Translations under genes and position numbers: made by a program
In this document: in pieces, positions 17,355-26,437 of the stretch
Layout: each line of letters starts with the position of its first letter
Position numbering within the stretch: the first letter of the stretch is position 1
Assembly (NCBI GenBank): GCA_965208685.1
Contig: CBDBPL010000007.1
Coordinates: forward strand, 2,294,001-2,358,000
DNA from: JAJEFO01 sp965208685
Lineage (GTDB): Bacteria > Pseudomonadota > Alphaproteobacteria > Rhodobacterales > Rhodobacteraceae
Reading direction: 5' to 3'
DNA length: 64,000 nt
The notes under the pieces: generated by a model
The model's input: only the letters and a program-made list of their open reading frames with translations
The model's database searches: none
Told to the model about the DNA's origin: nothing

Positions 17355-18290
17355 ATGCCGATCAAGCTGCCTTCAAACCTTCCCGCATTCCAGGTCCTTT
17401 CGCGTGAGGGCGTAATGGTGATGGATGAGGAGCTGGCGTCCCATCAGGACATCCGGCCGCTGAAAATCGGCCTTCTCAACCTGATGCCCAAGAAGATTCA
17501 AACCGAGAACCAGTTCGCCCGGTTGATCGGCGCCACGCCGCTGCAGATCGACTTCCGGCTTGTCCGAATGTCCGAGCACAAGACCAAGAACACGGCCGCC
17601 GAGCACATGGCCGAGTTCTATCGGCCATTTCAGGAAATCCGGGACGAGAAGTTCGACGGCCTCGTCATCACTGGCGCGCCGATCGAACACCTGCCGTTCG
17701 AGGAGGTGTCGTACTGGGACGAACTCACGGAGGTCATGGACTGGACCCAGTCGAACGTGCATTCCACCTTCGGCATCTGCTGGGGCGGAATGGCCATGAT
17801 CAAGCACTTCCACGGCGTCGAGAAGCACTTGCTCGAGGCCAAGACGTTCGGCTGCTATCGGCAGGCCAACATGGACCCGGCCTCGCCCTACCTTCGCGGC
17901 TTCTCGGACGACTGCTACATTCCCATCAGCCGCTGGACCGAAATGCGCGAGGACGAGATTCGGGCTGCCGGCCTCACGACGTTGCTTGGCAGCAAGGAGA
18001 CCGGGCCTTGCCTTGTGGCCGACGAGGCGCATCGGGCCCTCTACATCTTCAACCACTTCGAATACGACAGCGAAACCCTGAGGGAGGAATACGAGCGCGA
18101 CGTCGCAAACGGGACGCCGATTGACGTGCCGGTCAACTATTTCGCCGACGACGACCCGGGCGCTGAACCGACGAACCGCTGGAGAAGCCACGCGCATCTC
18201 CTTTTCGGCAACTGGGTCTCGGAAATCTACCTCACGACACCTTTCGACATGAATCTCATCGGCGTGGAATCCACCGATCTCCGCAATTGA
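17355..18290 (+). CDS. metA: Homoserine O-acyltransferase MetA, probably acetyl-CoA specific
   Basis: 311 residues from ATG 17355, which has GGAG six bases upstream and gives the canonical MPIKLPSNLPA start. It activates homoserine for methionine synthesis. With this start the nucleophile Cys falls at residue 142 (GICWGG), the conserved position. Residue 111 is Glu (TGAPIEHLPFEEV); in MetA proteins Glu111 goes with acetyl-CoA and Gly111 with succinyl-CoA, so this enzyme probably makes O-acetylhomoserine despite the family's usual succinyltransferase name. No SAM riboswitch was recognised in the 91-bp leader. Confidence 0.96.
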   Translation: MPIKLPSNLPAFQVLSREGVMVMDEELASHQDIRPLKIGLLNLMPKKIQTENQFARLIGATPLQIDFRLVRMSEHKTKNTAAEHMAEFYRPFQEIRDEKFDGLVITGAPIEHLPFEEVSYWDELTEVMDWTQSNVHSTFGICWGGMAMIKHFHGVEKHLLEAKTFGCYRQANMDPASPYLRGFSDDCYIPISRWTEMREDEIRAAGLTTLLGSKETGPCLVADEAHRALYIFNHFEYDSETLREEYERDVANGTPIDVPVNYFADDDPGAEPTNRWRSHAHLLFGNWVSEIYLTTPFDMNLIGVESTDLRN

Positions 18291-18627
18291 CGGAGACCCG
18301 GTTCCGGACAGGCGTGAGACGTTCCGTCAGGAATTCCAGCCTTGCGGAACATGGGCCCTCGCGACCCGATCGCCGATGCCTGCGGCCGTCGAGCACCCAC
18401 GCGGATTGCGCCCGTGGCGCTCCTTGCCTAGATATTGGACAAAATAAAGGCGCTTAACATGTTCCGTCCTTGGGAAGGAAGCATGCCGGCTTTCCGAAAT
18501 GCCGGCCGCCATGAAGGCACTAGTCTTTGCACTGCGGGCACTGGACCCGGCATCGAAAGGATCTTGCGCTGCCATGCGTCTCGAAACGTGATCGGGCTGG
18601 ACCACTTCAGATCCGCAATCAACCGGA
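18291..18627. other. Intergenic stretch upstream of the TetR gene
   Basis: About 337 bp. It includes an AT-richer patch near 18430-18460 that could carry a promoter for the TetR gene, but no operator palindrome was identified. Confidence 0.4.
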
Positions 18628-19245
18628 ATGGCTAAGCGCGGCTATCATCACGGCGACCTCCGCCGCGCCCTCGTCGACGCGGCGCTGAATCTGATCGAGG
18701 AAAAGGGGCCGACGGGCTTCACGCTGTCAGAAGCGGCAAAACTGGCGGGCGTGACACCGGCTGCCGTCTACCGTCACTTCGAGGGTCGCGATGACCTGAT
18801 CGCCGAGATTGCCCGGCAGGGATTCGAGACCTTTGCAGATCTCATGGAGTATGCATACGACACCGGACAGCCCTCGTCCCTTGCGTCGTTCGAGGCGACG
18901 GGCCACGCATATCTCGCCTTCGCGCGCCGGCATCCCGGGCACTATGTGGCAATGTTCGAGAGCGGGATCTCGATCAACCGCACTCCCGAACTCGCTCAGG
19001 GCGCGAAACGTGCCTTCGGCGTTCTTGAAAAGGCCGCTGCCGAGCTGTCAAAGAACATCCCTCCCGACAAGCGCCCGCCGCCACAGATGTTCTCGGCACA
19101 TGTCTGGGCGCTGAGCCATGGCGTCGTCGAGCTCTTTGCGCGCGGCGCGCCCGGGACCAAGTCGCCCTTTCCGCCTGAAGACCTGCTGGAAGCCGGCATC
19201 GGGATCTACCTGCGCGGTCTCGGGCTGATCGACCGGGACGAGTGA
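18628..19245 (+). CDS. TetR/AcrR-family regulator with WHG-type C-terminal domain
   Basis: 205 residues. The N-terminal helix-turn-helix is clear: MAKRGYHHGDLRRALVDAAL, then EAAKLAGVTPAAVYRHFEGR. The C-terminal part contains AFARRHPGHYVAMFESG and a WALSHGVVELF segment typical of the TetR_C_13/WHG group. Such proteins are usually ligand-responsive repressors. No divergently transcribed target gene is adjacent. Confidence 0.92.
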   Translation: MAKRGYHHGDLRRALVDAALNLIEEKGPTGFTLSEAAKLAGVTPAAVYRHFEGRDDLIAEIARQGFETFADLMEYAYDTGQPSSLASFEATGHAYLAFARRHPGHYVAMFESGISINRTPELAQGAKRAFGVLEKAAAELSKNIPPDKRPPPQMFSAHVWALSHGVVELFARGAPGTKSPFPPEDLLEAGIGIYLRGLGLIDRDE

Positions 19246-19694
19246 TCGCGGAGGCTCACGGGCTCTTCCCGCCGGCGATCCTGGTCGACGTGCAATGCCA
19301 GGACACGCAGGTTCCCCGGGGGCCGCCGATGGCGTTGACCATGTGAAACGGGTGCCGCGAACTGACAGGACGGCAAGAGCCGAGCACCGGCAGGCAGGCT
19401 GCCGGCTGCAGGGCGATGGTTCGGCTGGAGGCGCTGACCTGTCGACTTCGTGACCGTCCGTTGGCCGGATGGCGTGATTTCGACGGTCAGCCGTGGACAT
19501 GCCCCCAGCCCGCGAACTCCCAATTGGATTGTCCCCGCCCGCACTCCCAGGCCACGGCATATGGCCCCTCCGGCACAGTGAGGCCGCTTCGCGAGACTGG
19601 CGGCGGCGAACGGCAGCGGCAACAAGGACCAAATCGTCAATGAGGGTGCAGCGACGCCAGCCGGACCGCTCAACCACAGTGCCACGGTTCGCTG
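19246..19694. other. Intergenic stretch, no recognised gene
   Basis: About 450 bp between the TetR gene and the convergent small membrane protein gene. Short ORFs on both strands show no motif. Confidence 0.4.
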
Positions 19695-19973
19695 TCACGC
19701 GGCACTGTCGCCGCTTCCTGCCTCCTCAAGCGCTCTCACCGACTGCCGAATGTCCCGAACGAAGATGACCGGAGCCACGACAAAAACCGCGCCGACGAAA
19801 GACACGGCAATGCCGAAGGCGGCGCCCAAGACCCCGCCTGCAAGAGCACCAACCGACCACTGGCCGAGCGTGGCCCCAATGCCAATTCCGCCAATCGCGC
19901 CAATGGCCAGCAGTATCCACAAAGCGAGCTCAAGCAGGATGCCATGGCTCTTGACGGCAAGCTTGCTCAACAT
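19695..19973 (-). CDS. Small membrane protein, two hydrophobic segments
   Basis: 92 residues from ATG 19973, preceded by GGGGGAC. Two long glycine/alanine-rich hydrophobic segments (LALWILLAIGAIGGIGIGAT and AAFGIAVSFVGAVFVVAPVI) are followed by a charged cytoplasmic-looking tail RDIRQSVRALEEAGSGDSAA. No named family recognised. The upstream extension of the frame to 20075 has poor codon content and no ribosome-binding site. Confidence 0.6.
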   Translation of the reverse strand: MLSKLAVKSHGILLELALWILLAIGAIGGIGIGATLGQWSVGALAGGVLGAAFGIAVSFVGAVFVVAPVIFVRDIRQSVRALEEAGSGDSAA

Positions 19974-20249
19974 TTTGCGCGTCCCCCTTGTCTGAACCGC
20001 GCGCCAAACTTGTACATGCCACGCAAGCAGGACAACCCGCTTCTGCCTGACTGAAACGATCCGGCGCGCGCGCAAGGTCCTCGAAACCTGGCGATTGCCG
20101 GTCGCACGTGCCTGGAAAACCCGCAGGACCTAGTTCAGTGCCATCACGGGAGCCGCCAAATCGCCGAGCCGCCAATCATCACGTTCTGCATCGCAGCGGT
20201 GCCGGCGGACGGGCTGGCAAAGAACGCCGTCGCTACCTATCTACATGAC

Positions 20250-20831
20250 ATGGACTCTGAACAGTTCCCTCGCCTCGTCTATCTGCTCCTCCTGCTGACA
20301 GCCGTCGGCGGGTGGTTCATTGCGGAGAACAGGACAGCCATCGGCAAGTCGCTGCGCATGTTCCTGGCATGGGGGCTGATATTCCTAGGTGTCGTGGCCG
20401 TTTACGGTCTCTGGGACGACATCCGTCGCGACATCGTCCCCCGCCAGTCCGTGATCTCGGACGGATCTGCGATCCACGTCCCTCGCGGTCGTGGCGGACA
20501 TTTTTTCCTCCAGGTCGACGTGAACGGCACGCCGGTGGACTTCATCGTCGACACGGGCGCCACGGAAGTGGTCCTGTCGCTCGAAGACGCGCGCCGTGCG
20601 GGATTCAACCCGGAAAACCTGGCGTTTCTGGGCACGGCTCGCACCGCGAACGGGCCGGTCAAGACCGCCTTTGCCACGGCGGACGTCATGTCCTTGGGAC
20701 CGGTTCGATTCGAGCGCGTGCGCGTGGCGGTGAACAGCGGAGACATGGACGACTCGCTTCTCGGAATGAGCTTTCTTTCGCGATTCGAAAGGCTTGAGAT
20801 ATCCGATGAAGGCTTGATCCTGACGCCATGA
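20250..20831 (+). CDS. Membrane-anchored retropepsin-like aspartic protease (TIGR02281 type)
   Basis: 193 residues. Two N-terminal membrane segments (LVYLLLLLTAVGGWFIAE and FLAWGLIFLGVVAVYGLW) are followed by a single retropepsin domain with the active-site motif FIVDTGATEVVLS and the C-terminal LLGMSFLSRFERLEIS. Single-domain retropepsins act as homodimers. Proteins of this layout are common in Alpha- and Gammaproteobacteria, with the protease probably facing the periplasm. ATG 20250 was chosen because it gives the short charged start MDSEQFPR before the first membrane segment. Confidence 0.88.
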   Translation: MDSEQFPRLVYLLLLLTAVGGWFIAENRTAIGKSLRMFLAWGLIFLGVVAVYGLWDDIRRDIVPRQSVISDGSAIHVPRGRGGHFFLQVDVNGTPVDFIVDTGATEVVLSLEDARRAGFNPENLAFLGTARTANGPVKTAFATADVMSLGPVRFERVRVAVNSGDMDDSLLGMSFLSRFERLEISDEGLILTP

Positions 20832-20870
20832 GCGGCATGTTCCTCTAGTTGCGACAATCGCCGCACGCCG

Positions 20871-21335
20871 CTAGTTCTGCTCCGGAGTGCTCTCTGCCTT
20901 CTTGGTCCAGCGCCCCTGATCCTCCGCCCAGTATTGCGCCTCTGCACCTGCCTCGGTCAGTTTCCGCCACTGCTCGCGAGCATGATCGACGGCCGCGGGA
21001 TCGGCACCGTTGAACAGGATGCAGACCCTTTCTTTCGCTTCGACCTCCCTGACGCTGACATCCGCCCCGTCCACGCTGATCAGACAGTCCGGATCGTTGC
21101 TTGGCTCTCCTGTCGTCAGGAGAACAGGCTGCTCGCTGTCATGCGGACCGCCGGCGAGACCATGCGGCAGGAATCCGTCGCCGAGCCAGAGTTGCCGGTC
21201 CAGTCGCTCAAGAAGAGATTCCTCGCGTGCGCGAACTGCAACCCGCCAACCCGCCTCAAGCGACTTGCCGATCAGGACCGGCAGTGTCGCCTCAAGCGGA
21301 CGCTTGGTCAGGTGATAGAAATAGGCCGCACCCAT
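20871..21335 (-). CDS. holC: DNA polymerase III chi subunit
   Basis: 154 residues from ATG 21335 with GGAGG upstream. The start MGAAYFYHLTKRPLEATLPV and the central FLPHGLAGGPHDSEQPVLLT are diagnostic of HolC, which links the clamp loader to single-stranded-DNA-binding protein. The ATG overlaps a TGA of an upstream 36-codon frame (TGATG at 21333-21337). Related genomes usually have pepA (leucyl aminopeptidase) directly upstream; none is present here. Confidence 0.93.
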   Translation of the reverse strand: MGAAYFYHLTKRPLEATLPVLIGKSLEAGWRVAVRAREESLLERLDRQLWLGDGFLPHGLAGGPHDSEQPVLLTTGEPSNDPDCLISVDGADVSVREVEAKERVCILFNGADPAAVDHAREQWRKLTEAGAEAQYWAEDQGRWTKKAESTPEQN

Positions 21336-22101
21336 CAGCGGCCTCCACGATTTCCCAACCCGCCGGGTGCCCCGGAGATTCGCCCTGTCTTGAGCGAAGT
21401 GCACTCATTGGTGGCCACGACGACGGGCACGGAACGGCTGCTCATGGCGAATTCGACTCTCGCTCGGGTTCGCTCCTTCCTACAGGATTTCGCGCGCAGG
21501 TGGAATCTTAGATTTTGAACGGCTTCCGAAGCGGTCAGCCGAAGCCGATCTGGCTGCCGGTTCTGCAGAAGGAACCGTTTCCTCCCGCCGGGAAGGACCC
21601 GGACGCAGAACCTCACGACAACGGTGTCCCGGCTGATCCAGGCGGCCCATTCCGGTGTCAGGTTGCGGACCCTCGGCTCGGCAAGCCGTGATCTGGAAGT
21701 GATTCTCTTCTCCCGTGCAGTTGCGAACATGGGAGCAAAAAGCGGCCGGGTCCGCCCGAAATCGCGATCGTGGGAGAAAGAGAGACTATATATATCAACG
21801 CATTGGAGCCGAAAACGCGTGAGAGGTGTCCGTCACGCCTCTGCACTTCGATGACAGATTGAGGCTAGGGCAGCGCATTGGCGTTGACCAGGCCCGTGAA
21901 CGTCACACAAGTTCAACCGCTTTTGACGGACGGCGAGCCGCCTCGCTTGGTACAAGAACTCGTCAGCCAATGAGCTGGAATCGGCGGTCGCCCGATGGAT
22001 GCGAATGCTTCCAAGGCTCAATGGCGCGTTCTTGCCAAACGGGAACGAACCGACCATGTTTTACCTGCCCGGCCTATGGTCTGGACTCCGAGCGGACTGA
22101 G
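21336..22101. other. Long intergenic region between holC and lptF
   Basis: About 765 bp. On the minus strand a 36-codon frame (21335-21445) ends in TGATG at the holC start and could be a leader or the end of a lost gene. On the plus strand a TATATATAT run near 21788 could be part of a promoter for the lpt operon. No aminopeptidase sequence was recognised. Confidence 0.45.
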
Positions 22102-23238
22102 ATGGACCTCATGCTCAGGCGATTTGACAGATACATGCTTGCACAGTTGCTGATGCTGTTCGGCTTCTTCGCGCTGGTGCTCGTGCTGATCTACTGGATC
22201 AATCGGGCGGTCGTGCTCTTCGACCAGCTCATTGCAAACGGCGAGTCAGCCGTGGTCTTCCTGGAGTTCACGGCCCTTTCCCTGCCCAACGTGGTTCGGC
22301 TCGTCCTGCCCGTCGCAGCCTTTGCAGCCTCGCTCTACGTCACGAACCGGCTGATGTCGGAAAGCGAGCTGGTCGTGGTGCAGGCAACCGGCCACTCCCC
22401 GGCACGACTGATCCGACCGATCTTGATCTTCGGATGCATCGTGTTCGTCATGTCCTCGGTTCTCGCCCACGTCCTGGTGCCTGCCAGCCAAGCCCGCCTT
22501 AGCGAGCGGAGCGCGGAGATAGCCGAAAACATGACCACCAGGCTTCTGCGCGAGGGCCAGTTCCTGCATCCCGCAGCCGGAGTCACCTTTTACATCCGCG
22601 AGGTCTCGAGAATAGGAGCGCTTCAGGACGTGTTCCTGTTCGACGCGCGCAACCCTGACCGTCCGGTCGCCTATTCAGCCAGGGAAGCCCTTCTGATCCG
22701 CGGCGAGCGAGAACCAAGCCTCGTCATGATTGACGGCATGGTGCAAAGCTACGGTGTCGGCAGCAAGCGGCTGTCGGTCACCCGATTCGACGATTTCGCC
22801 TTTGACCTCTCAGACCTGGTCGAAAGCAGCGCCCTGACTCAACGCAGTCCCCGAGAGCTTCCCACGTCCGCGCTGATCGCTGCCGGCGAAGACGTCCAGG
22901 CCATTACCGGAGAGGCCCGTTCCGCTCTTGTCGCAGAGGCGCATGATCGATTCAGCGACGCATTGAACGGGCTGGTCGCACCGCTCTTCGGCTTTGCCGT
23001 GCTGATGGTGGGCGGGTTCTCCCGATTTGGCGTCTGGCGACAGAGCTTCGGCGCAGTCATCGGGCTGATTCTGATTCAGATGATCACGCAAGTGGGCCAA
23101 GGAACCGTTCGAGCAGACGCGGAAAACTGGCCGCTTGCCTATTCCGGCCCTCTGGTTGGGTTGATCGCGACATCCGGGCTTCTCTTCATCGCGGCACGGC
23201 CAGGGCTTCTGGCTCGATCGAGGCAGTCAGCACAATGA
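22102..23238 (+). CDS. lptF: LPS export ABC transporter permease LptF
   Basis: 378 residues. LptF and LptG form the membrane core of the LptB2FG transporter that extracts lipopolysaccharide from the inner membrane. Typical features are the RFDRYMLAQLLMLFGFFALV start, the SESELVVVQATGHSPARL coupling-helix region, a periplasmic beta-jellyroll and C-terminal membrane segments. ATG 22102 is chosen; ATG 22111 is also possible. The stop overlaps lptG by 4 nt (ATGA), so the genes are coupled. Confidence 0.95.
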   Translation: MDLMLRRFDRYMLAQLLMLFGFFALVLVLIYWINRAVVLFDQLIANGESAVVFLEFTALSLPNVVRLVLPVAAFAASLYVTNRLMSESELVVVQATGHSPARLIRPILIFGCIVFVMSSVLAHVLVPASQARLSERSAEIAENMTTRLLREGQFLHPAAGVTFYIREVSRIGALQDVFLFDARNPDRPVAYSAREALLIRGEREPSLVMIDGMVQSYGVGSKRLSVTRFDDFAFDLSDLVESSALTQRSPRELPTSALIAAGEDVQAITGEARSALVAEAHDRFSDALNGLVAPLFGFAVLMVGGFSRFGVWRQSFGAVIGLILIQMITQVGQGTVRADAENWPLAYSGPLVGLIATSGLLFIAARPGLLARSRQSAQ

Positions 23239-24335
23239 CGCTCCACCTCTACTTTGCGCGCAAATTCCTGAAGAACTTTGTTTCTGTCTTCTTCATCCTC
23301 CTTGCGATTCTGACGCTTACCGCTCTCATCGAACAGATCCGGCGGTTCGGCGGCTTCGACGACGCCGGATTCGGCACGCTGCTCGTGCTCGCGTTCCTGA
23401 GCGTGCCCGAAGACCTCTACAAGGTGCTGCCGCTCATCATGATCCTGGCGACGGTCAGCATGGTTCTCGGGCTTGCCCGGTCTTCGGAACTCGTGGTCAC
23501 CCGTGCCGCTGGACGCCCGGCGCTCAAGAGCCTGACGGCGCCGGTCCTGCTGGCCTTCCTAATCGGCGTTGCCGCAGTGGCAGCCATGAACCCGATCGTG
23601 GCGGCGACCCAAAGGCAGCATGAAACCGCAGTGGCCCGCATTTCCGGCGCCTCATCGACTCTCTCGGTCACACCGGACGGATTCTGGCTTCGCCAGGGCT
23701 CGCGAGAAGGCCAAACGGTCATTCGCGCGAACAGCTCGAACCTCGACGGCACAAGCCTTTTCGGCGTCACCTTTCTTGGCTACGCGCCCGACAGCAACCC
23801 GACGTACCGCATCGAGGCGGAACGCGCGTTGCTCGTCCCTGGCGCGTGGCGGATTTCCGGCGCGAAGGAATGGCGATTTGATACCGGAGCGTCCATCCCG
23901 GAAACCGAAAGCGTCGAGATGCAGGAAATGGTCCTCGCATCGAATCTCACGCGCGACCAGATTCTCGACAGCTTCGGCACGCCGAGCGCCGTTCCGATCT
24001 GGGAATTGCCTGCCTTCATCGCCCGGCTGGACGCGGCCGGCTTCTCGGCCCGAAAGCACCGGACGTTCTTCCATATGGAACTTGCGCTGCCGCTTCTGCT
24101 GACCGCCATGGTGCTCGTCGGCGCCGGATTCACGATGCGCCACACGCGAATGGGACGCACAGGGCTCATGGTCATGTTGGCGCTTGGCTTCGGGTTTCTC
24201 TTCTATTTCATCAGGAACTTCGTCGCGATTCTGGGCGAAAACGGGCAGATCCCGATCGTCATGGCGGCATGGCTGCCGCCAATCGCGACGCTGCTGCTGC
24301 CGCTCGCACTGCTCCTGCACCTGGAGGACGGATGA
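23235..24335 (+). CDS. lptG: LPS export ABC transporter permease LptG
   Basis: 366 residues, starting in the stop of lptF (ATGA). The layout mirrors LptF: FLKNFVSVFFILLAILTLTA as first membrane segment, the RSSELVVTRAAGRPALKSL coupling region, a periplasmic domain and three C-terminal membrane segments ending in LLLHLEDG. Its own stop overlaps the lptD start in the same ATGA fashion. Confidence 0.95.
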   Translation: MTLHLYFARKFLKNFVSVFFILLAILTLTALIEQIRRFGGFDDAGFGTLLVLAFLSVPEDLYKVLPLIMILATVSMVLGLARSSELVVTRAAGRPALKSLTAPVLLAFLIGVAAVAAMNPIVAATQRQHETAVARISGASSTLSVTPDGFWLRQGSREGQTVIRANSSNLDGTSLFGVTFLGYAPDSNPTYRIEAERALLVPGAWRISGAKEWRFDTGASIPETESVEMQEMVLASNLTRDQILDSFGTPSAVPIWELPAFIARLDAAGFSARKHRTFFHMELALPLLLTAMVLVGAGFTMRHTRMGRTGLMVMLALGFGFLFYFIRNFVAILGENGQIPIVMAAWLPPIATLLLPLALLLHLEDG

Positions 24336-26437
24336 CGAGGCATCTCGCCGCATGGCTGGCCGCACTTGTCTTGTGCATCAGCGCGGGCGCCTTGCGGTCA
24401 CAGGAATTCGCCTCGCTCGTTGCAGATTCAATTTCGGTTGATCCGGCCGGGCGCCTGACCGCCACGGGAAATGTCGAGATCCTGGTCCAGGGCACGCGCC
24501 TTACGGCGGATTCCGTCTCCTATCAAAGCGACGGCGATCAGTTGACCATTTCCGGCCCGATCCGCGTCACGGACGAAGACGGCACGGTCTTTCTGGCCGA
24601 CCACGCCGATCTCGACGGGAGCTTGCGCGACGGGCTGCTGGTGTCCGCAAGGATGGTGCTGGAGCAGCATTTCCAGATCGCGGCAAATCGCATTGCGCGC
24701 ACCAGCGATCGCTACACGCGTCTCGACAGGGTAGTCGCCTCGTCTTGCGAAGTTTGCGCGGCCAACCCGGTGCCGCTGTGGGAAATCCGTGCCACAGACG
24801 TCGTGCACGATGATGTTGAGCACCAGCTCTACTTCACGAATGCCCGGCTACGTTTCTCGGGCGTACCAATCCTGTACGTGCCACGGCTCCGGCTTCCCGA
24901 CCCCAGCCTTGACCGCGCCGACGGCTTCCTCATTCCGCAGATCAAGGCCACGTCCGATCTCGGAACCGGAGTCAAGCTTCCCTACTTTCTCGCCTACGGA
25001 AACCATCGCGACCTCACGCTGACTCCCTACCTCTCCAGTTCGACAACGACTCTCGAGTTTCGATATCGCCACGAGCTGGAACGCGGGCACATCGAGGCGG
25101 TCGGCGCCGTCTCAGACGACGACATCGAAGGGTCACGCAGGTATCTCCTGGGCAACGCCAGCCGTCTCCTGCCACGCGGCTTCCTGTTCGAGGCGCAGGC
25201 TGAGTACGCGTCAGATCCAGGATATCTCTTTACCTACGGCTATGCGGACCGGGACAGATTGACCAACCAGATGGCCGTGACGCGAGTGCGGAACAAGGAT
25301 GTCTTTCGATCCGAATTCACCGAGTACCGAACGCTCAGGGAATCCGAAATCGCCAATCGCGGCACGCTGCCTGCCCGCCTGCTCAACATCTACTACGAAC
25401 GCGAGTTGCCGAAGCTCTCCTTTGGCGGACGCACATTTGCAAGCATTTCTTCCAGTTCCCTCGTCCGACCGTCGTCGGAAAGCACGGAAGAAGGCCACGG
25501 CCGGGACGTCAACCGCCTCGGTGCGTCCGTCGAGTGGTTGCGTTCGCTGACGTTCTCGTCCGGTCTCGTCGCCAAGGCTGAACTCGGAATGCGCGGAGAT
25601 GCATACACGATCGCTCAGGACCGCAAGCTCGAAAGCTACCTCTCGCGCCTGACATCCCGGACCGCACTCGAGTTGCGATTCCCGATGGCCCGCAGGATGC
25701 TCGGTGGCCGTCGCGATTTTCTCGAACCGATCTTGAGGATCGACGCTTCCGACACGACAGGCGATGCAGTGCCCAACGAAGACAGCCGTGTGGTCGAAAC
25801 CGATGAAGCCAACCTCTTTGCGCCAACCCGATATCCCGGCGTCGACAGAAGCGACGACGGCGTCCGCGTCGCTGTCGGCGGCGCCTGGAGTCACGAGAGT
25901 CCTGAACGATGGGACATTGACCTTGGCCTGGGGCGCGTCTTCAGAGTTTCCGGCGATCCGGGCCCTGACGATTCCGAGTGGCTGGTTTCGGGCCGGCTCG
26001 GCATCGGCCGCGACCTCTCGATCTTCTCGCGATCGCTTGTGAACAGCGGGCTGGACATCACGCTGTCCGAAGCGCGCCTTGACTGGGCTGCAGCCCGCCA
26101 TTCGCTCTCATCCAGCTATTTCCATGTCGAGCCGGATGCCGCCAAGGGCCGGAACACCCGCCTTTCGGAGTGGTCCTTCAAGGGAGCCTACGACATCAGC
26201 GACGGCTGGACCGCGCGGGCAGATTGGCGTTACGACTTCGCCGCCAACCGCGTGGCGCGCACCGAACTGGGCTTTGACTATCGGACGGAATGCATGAACC
26301 TTGCGCTTTCGCTCTCGCGTCGTTCCGCCAATTCGACTAGTGTCGATTCAACGACCGAAATAGGCTTCCATGTCTCCCTGCTGGGATTCGGAGGCCGAGA
26401 TGATGATCGCGCAGGGCGGCGCGTTTGCAGGGGATGA
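24332..26437 (+). CDS. lptD: LPS-assembly outer-membrane protein LptD
   Basis: 701 residues. ATG 24332 overlaps the lptG stop and begins a signal peptide (HLAAWLAALVLCISAGALRS). An OstA/LptA-like jellyroll domain follows (VDPAGRLTATGNVEIL), then the large beta-barrel domain. Cysteines occur as a pair in SSCEVCAANPVPLW and once near the C-terminus (TECMNLALSLSRR), the pattern used for the inter-domain disulfide in alphaproteobacterial LptD. It inserts lipopolysaccharide into the outer leaflet together with LptE, whose gene is not here. Confidence 0.95.
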   Translation: MTRHLAAWLAALVLCISAGALRSQEFASLVADSISVDPAGRLTATGNVEILVQGTRLTADSVSYQSDGDQLTISGPIRVTDEDGTVFLADHADLDGSLRDGLLVSARMVLEQHFQIAANRIARTSDRYTRLDRVVASSCEVCAANPVPLWEIRATDVVHDDVEHQLYFTNARLRFSGVPILYVPRLRLPDPSLDRADGFLIPQIKATSDLGTGVKLPYFLAYGNHRDLTLTPYLSSSTTTLEFRYRHELERGHIEAVGAVSDDDIEGSRRYLLGNASRLLPRGFLFEAQAEYASDPGYLFTYGYADRDRLTNQMAVTRVRNKDVFRSEFTEYRTLRESEIANRGTLPARLLNIYYERELPKLSFGGRTFASISSSSLVRPSSESTEEGHGRDVNRLGASVEWLRSLTFSSGLVAKAELGMRGDAYTIAQDRKLESYLSRLTSRTALELRFPMARRMLGGRRDFLEPILRIDASDTTGDAVPNEDSRVVETDEANLFAPTRYPGVDRSDDGVRVAVGGAWSHESPERWDIDLGLGRVFRVSGDPGPDDSEWLVSGRLGIGRDLSIFSRSLVNSGLDITLSEARLDWAAARHSLSSSYFHVEPDAAKGRNTRLSEWSFKGAYDISDGWTARADWRYDFAANRVARTELGFDYRTECMNLALSLSRRSANSTSVDSTTEIGFHVSLLGFGGRDDDRAGRRVCRG

